A DNA stretch of 64,000 nt from contig OX463829.1 in the NCBI GenBank assembly GCA_949825045.1, forward strand, positions 28,273,715 through 28,337,714. The letters are read 5' to 3'. This document shows positions 61,945-64,000 of the stretch, piece after piece; the stretch's first letter is position 1, and every line of letters begins with the position of its first letter. The DNA is from Argyresthia goedartella (taxonomy: Eukaryota > Arthropoda > Insecta > Lepidoptera > Argyresthiidae). Below the pieces are notes generated by a model, which saw only the letters and a program-made list of their open reading frames with translations, ran no database searches and was not told where the DNA came from. The position numbers were made by a program, and so were the translations under genes.

Positions 61945-62182
61945 TATTTAATCGCACATCAAAAATACTGATTTGCACAGCAAAAAAGGATCAACAAAAA
62001 CCCTTTTTATGTTTTAAATATTTAATGAGTACTTAAGTTTATGTTTTAAGTATTTTTTGTTGTTCTTACATGTTGAACCTAACTCGAAGGATAAAGGGGA
62101 TTCACCTAAGCTACCACAGCAAATATAAGGGATATTTGCTGTGTAAATCAGCATTATTGATGAGCAGTTAAATATTTCCCTT
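61945..62182 (+). mobile_element. MITE-1, complete copy
   Basis: Left tttaatcgcacatcaaaaat + actgatttgcacagc; core cttacatgttgaacctaact + cgaaggataaagggg with the central GC-rich hairpin deleted; right gctgtgtaaatcagcattat + tgatgagcagttaaat. Confidence 0.82.
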
Positions 62183-62719
62183 TTTTATTGATAACGAGTC
62201 CTACATTTTCAGATACAATAGTACAGAAACTGATTACTATATATTTTTCATGCAAGACATTTATTGCTTTTGTAGTAAAAGGAAGATGGGTGGATCATGA
62301 CTGATATTTGTTATGTCTGCTATGTCTGTGGAAACTAATCATAGTATACATTCTTCCATTGCCACGAAAATAAAATTACGAACGCAACTTCCCATACAGA
62401 TGTGAAATATTGTGTTTGTTTGCTACTAAAGTCTGGCCGCTGAGAGAATGCGACCAAAAATATTGCTTATATGACGCATAAAGGAAATGTCATAATCGCA
62501 CTCTAAAAACGGCCAAAGTGTATGGCAACCAGACAGACAACACTACTGTTTTCATCACTTTTTTGTAAATTTCACCGTAAGATTGTCAAAACCTTTTACA
62601 ATTTAAAGTTATTTTTCTCGTTAGTTTACAAACTATAGATAAATTTCAAACTGTATCGTTAAATTGTGAATTGTAAAACCGTTAAATTTTGAACTGGTTT
62701 AAACTTGAATTGCAAACGC
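62183..62719. other. No recognised gene
   Basis: No repeat partner or coding signal was noticed. Confidence 0.35.
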
Positions 62720-62832
62720 AATACCAGGGCAAATACTGCGTTAGTTTAAGTGAAGACGAGAGGGGGCGAGCGCAGTGAAGCCCCCGAATAGTCTTCTTGT
62801 TAGGTTGACATGTAAGAACAAAAGAAACGTCA
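62720..62832 (-). mobile_element. MITE-1 core fragment
   Basis: aatactgcgttagtttaagt + gaagacgagagggggcgagc + gcagtgaagcccccgaatag is a diverged copy of the shared core, minus orientation. Terminal repeats are absent. Confidence 0.65.
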
Positions 62833-62939
62833 ATTCTATACCCTGTCGGTCTGGTTTACAATTTGTCAATAGTTTATATCAAATAAACTAACGGTTTTGA
62901 CAATGTTACGGTGTACAATATACATACTGTTTTCATACA

Positions 62940-63260
62940 GGGTGTAACAGAAAGATGCAATCATATTTTAGAGGGTGGTTAGGGTCCTCAGCATTCTGAT
63001 CAAATTCCACTGTGAAACCAGAGTAACTTTATTTTTCACTCTCCATACACATCGGCAATCGTTCTGACGGCCTGACCCTGGTCCCGTGGCAGAGAGGGCG
63101 TTACCTGCTTTGAGAAGCGACCTGCAGCTGCCCCTTTGCAGCATCCTTCGTTAGGTCGTCGGCGGCCTGCGCTGGTGCTGCTGCCGAGTCTGCGGCAAGG
63201 CCTTTTCCTGTCGCTTGCGCCCGAGACCACTGGGGTGTTTTTTTATTACAGATTTAGAGC
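62940..63260. other. GC-richer stretch of unknown nature
   Basis: It begins with acagggtgtaacagaaagat, a word typical of one-ended mariner-type MITEs in insects (from memory), and continues into a GC-rich part (63060-63230: ggcctgaccctggtcccgtg ... ggcctgcgctggtgctgctg). Frames on both strands are short and show no domain. Confidence 0.4.
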
Positions 63261-63539
63261 GCCGTCTTGGGACATAACTTCTGACAACTGATCTAGGGCA
63301 TTTCTGAAGCGAAGGATCTCCCTGACTGTGCAGCGTGGAAATACTGTAGGAAATGAGTCATATACTATCAAAGGCGGCAGTGTCCACTCATCTATGAAAT
63401 TAAACTATGAATGGCATTTTATTTGTCTATGGACGTTGCATGCATCGGAAAAATCTGTTCGTGCCAAAAACGGCTTTGTCACAGCCAAAACTCCATTTTC
63501 ATAAACTAGTTTGTGTCAAACCCGGCAGAGTCCGTAGTA

Positions 63540-63697
63540 TTCCGAAACAAATATGGCAGTGTCCACGTCAGCCAATCAGAGCACTGCATCTAGTATGGCG
63601 GACCGACGCGCAGCATTAGTGAATTGTCCGTTGTTTTTCGTGGTTTAAATTAGTTAATTGCTGTTAATTAACCCAGATTGATAGTAAAACTCAAGAT
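63540..63697 (+). promoter_or_regulatory. Candidate promoter and leader of the right-edge gene
   Basis: A CCAAT box in gtcagccaatcagagcac (about 63569-63575) lies about 130 bp before the ATG. The part tatggcggaccgacgcgcagcattagtg follows it and could hold the start site. No TATA box is seen at the usual distance. Confidence 0.4.
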
Positions 63698-63792
63698 ATG
63701 GAGTGTCGAGCGTCCCTTTGCACTTCAGGAAAGACGCGGAAACGCGTAGCTAAACCAGAAAACTGGAAAAGAAACATCGCAAAAAGGAAGCG
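63698..63792 (+). CDS. First coding exon of an unidentified basic protein (continues past right edge)
   Basis: The ATG at 63698 gives MECRASLCTSGKTRKRVAK + PENWKRNIAKRK and meets a strong donor (GCG|GTAAGT, GT at 63793) in phase 2. The strip 'RK...PENWK.N.AK..R' is one I recall at the N-terminus of multi-copy insect hypothetical proteins, possibly of transposon origin; I cannot name the family. The peptide is lysine/arginine-rich with two cysteines. The acceptor is not in view. Confidence 0.55.
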
Positions 63793-64000
63793 GTAAGTTA
63801 CCTTGACTGAGCATGTTTGATACTTGAAATATTTTTGTACATTCAAAACTTGTAACAAGTTGTTGTTTTGTGTCAAATACTCTCTACGAACTTAAGTGGA
63901 CAAACGTAAGATAGACAGATCACACGATTTTTTGTAGGTACATACTTTAGAAGAATTAGGTCACTGCATCATTGTTTCTTCTTATTTTTTAGGTACTCAT

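Noticed and set aside
63036..63230. 64-residue basic open frame on the minus strand
   Set aside because: GC-rich low-complexity peptide with no domain, and no splice or promoter signals tied to it.

Overview
This window looks like ordinary animal nuclear DNA, most likely from a moth or butterfly. It is AT-rich, has no operons, contains at least one spliced gene, and is packed with layered transposon remains. The lepidopteran call is inference. It rests on recalled similarity of the CCGT/ACGG-rich 'agggttccgtac' repeats, the tRNA-headed SINEs and the LINE families to moth and butterfly repeats, plus a connectin-like insect gene. No rRNA, functional tRNA, CRISPR array or viral gene was seen.

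Host genes. (1) 27660-38416 (+) is a two-exon coding gene for a secreted or membrane-anchored leucine-rich-repeat protein, most like connectin. Exon ends are 28732 and 37989, the intron is 9.3 kb and full of repeats, and the joined protein is 494 residues. (2) 20589-20668 (+) is a first coding exon with the start of a THAP-type zinc finger and a splice donor. (3) 63698-63792 (+) is another first exon with a donor, behind a CCAAT-containing upstream region, running off the right edge. (4) 2-526 (+) is the C-terminal end of an unrecognised conserved protein entering from the left edge.

Mobile elements fill most of the rest. LINE-A: a long reverse-transcriptase ORF at 12948-15041 and about nine 3'-end stubs, all on the minus strand. 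LINE-B: 50435-52635, with one in-frame stop, and 56606-59232. LINE-C: 7403-8450, 49315-49640 and 60192-60262. LINE-D: a decayed plus-strand copy at 54790-56460. There are also small RTE-type 3' ends. Three tRNA-headed SINE groups are scattered throughout: SINE-1 at 2227, 3791, 5081, 34873, 37063 and 55861; SINE-2 at 16795, 25112, 31318, 31848, 33245, 52786 and 56108; SINE-3 at 3261, 25521, 29692 and 60767 plus fragments.

DNA transposons: an internally deleted piggyBac-type element with TTAA duplications (21938-23950), two hAT-like MITEs with 7-8 bp duplications (39850-40814 and 44272-44628), a mariner-like MITE (5375-5637), a TTAA MITE, and several further terminal-inverted-repeat families, called MITE-1 to MITE-8 here.

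The main value of the window is its clean insertion history. Several elements sit inside others so precisely that removing one restores the host copy: piggyBac inside MITE-5; MITE-1 split by a hAT-like MITE that is itself split by a TA-flanked element; and LINE-D holding two SINEs and a TTAA MITE that in turn holds a LINE-B. A 901-bp near-palindrome (18061-18961) is built of two inverted MITE-3 units. A 66-bp perfect hairpin flanked by TA sits in a 93-bp tandem array. I found no evidence for a new multi-gene system; the best novelty candidates are the shared-core MITE families and the hairpin or palindromic elements.
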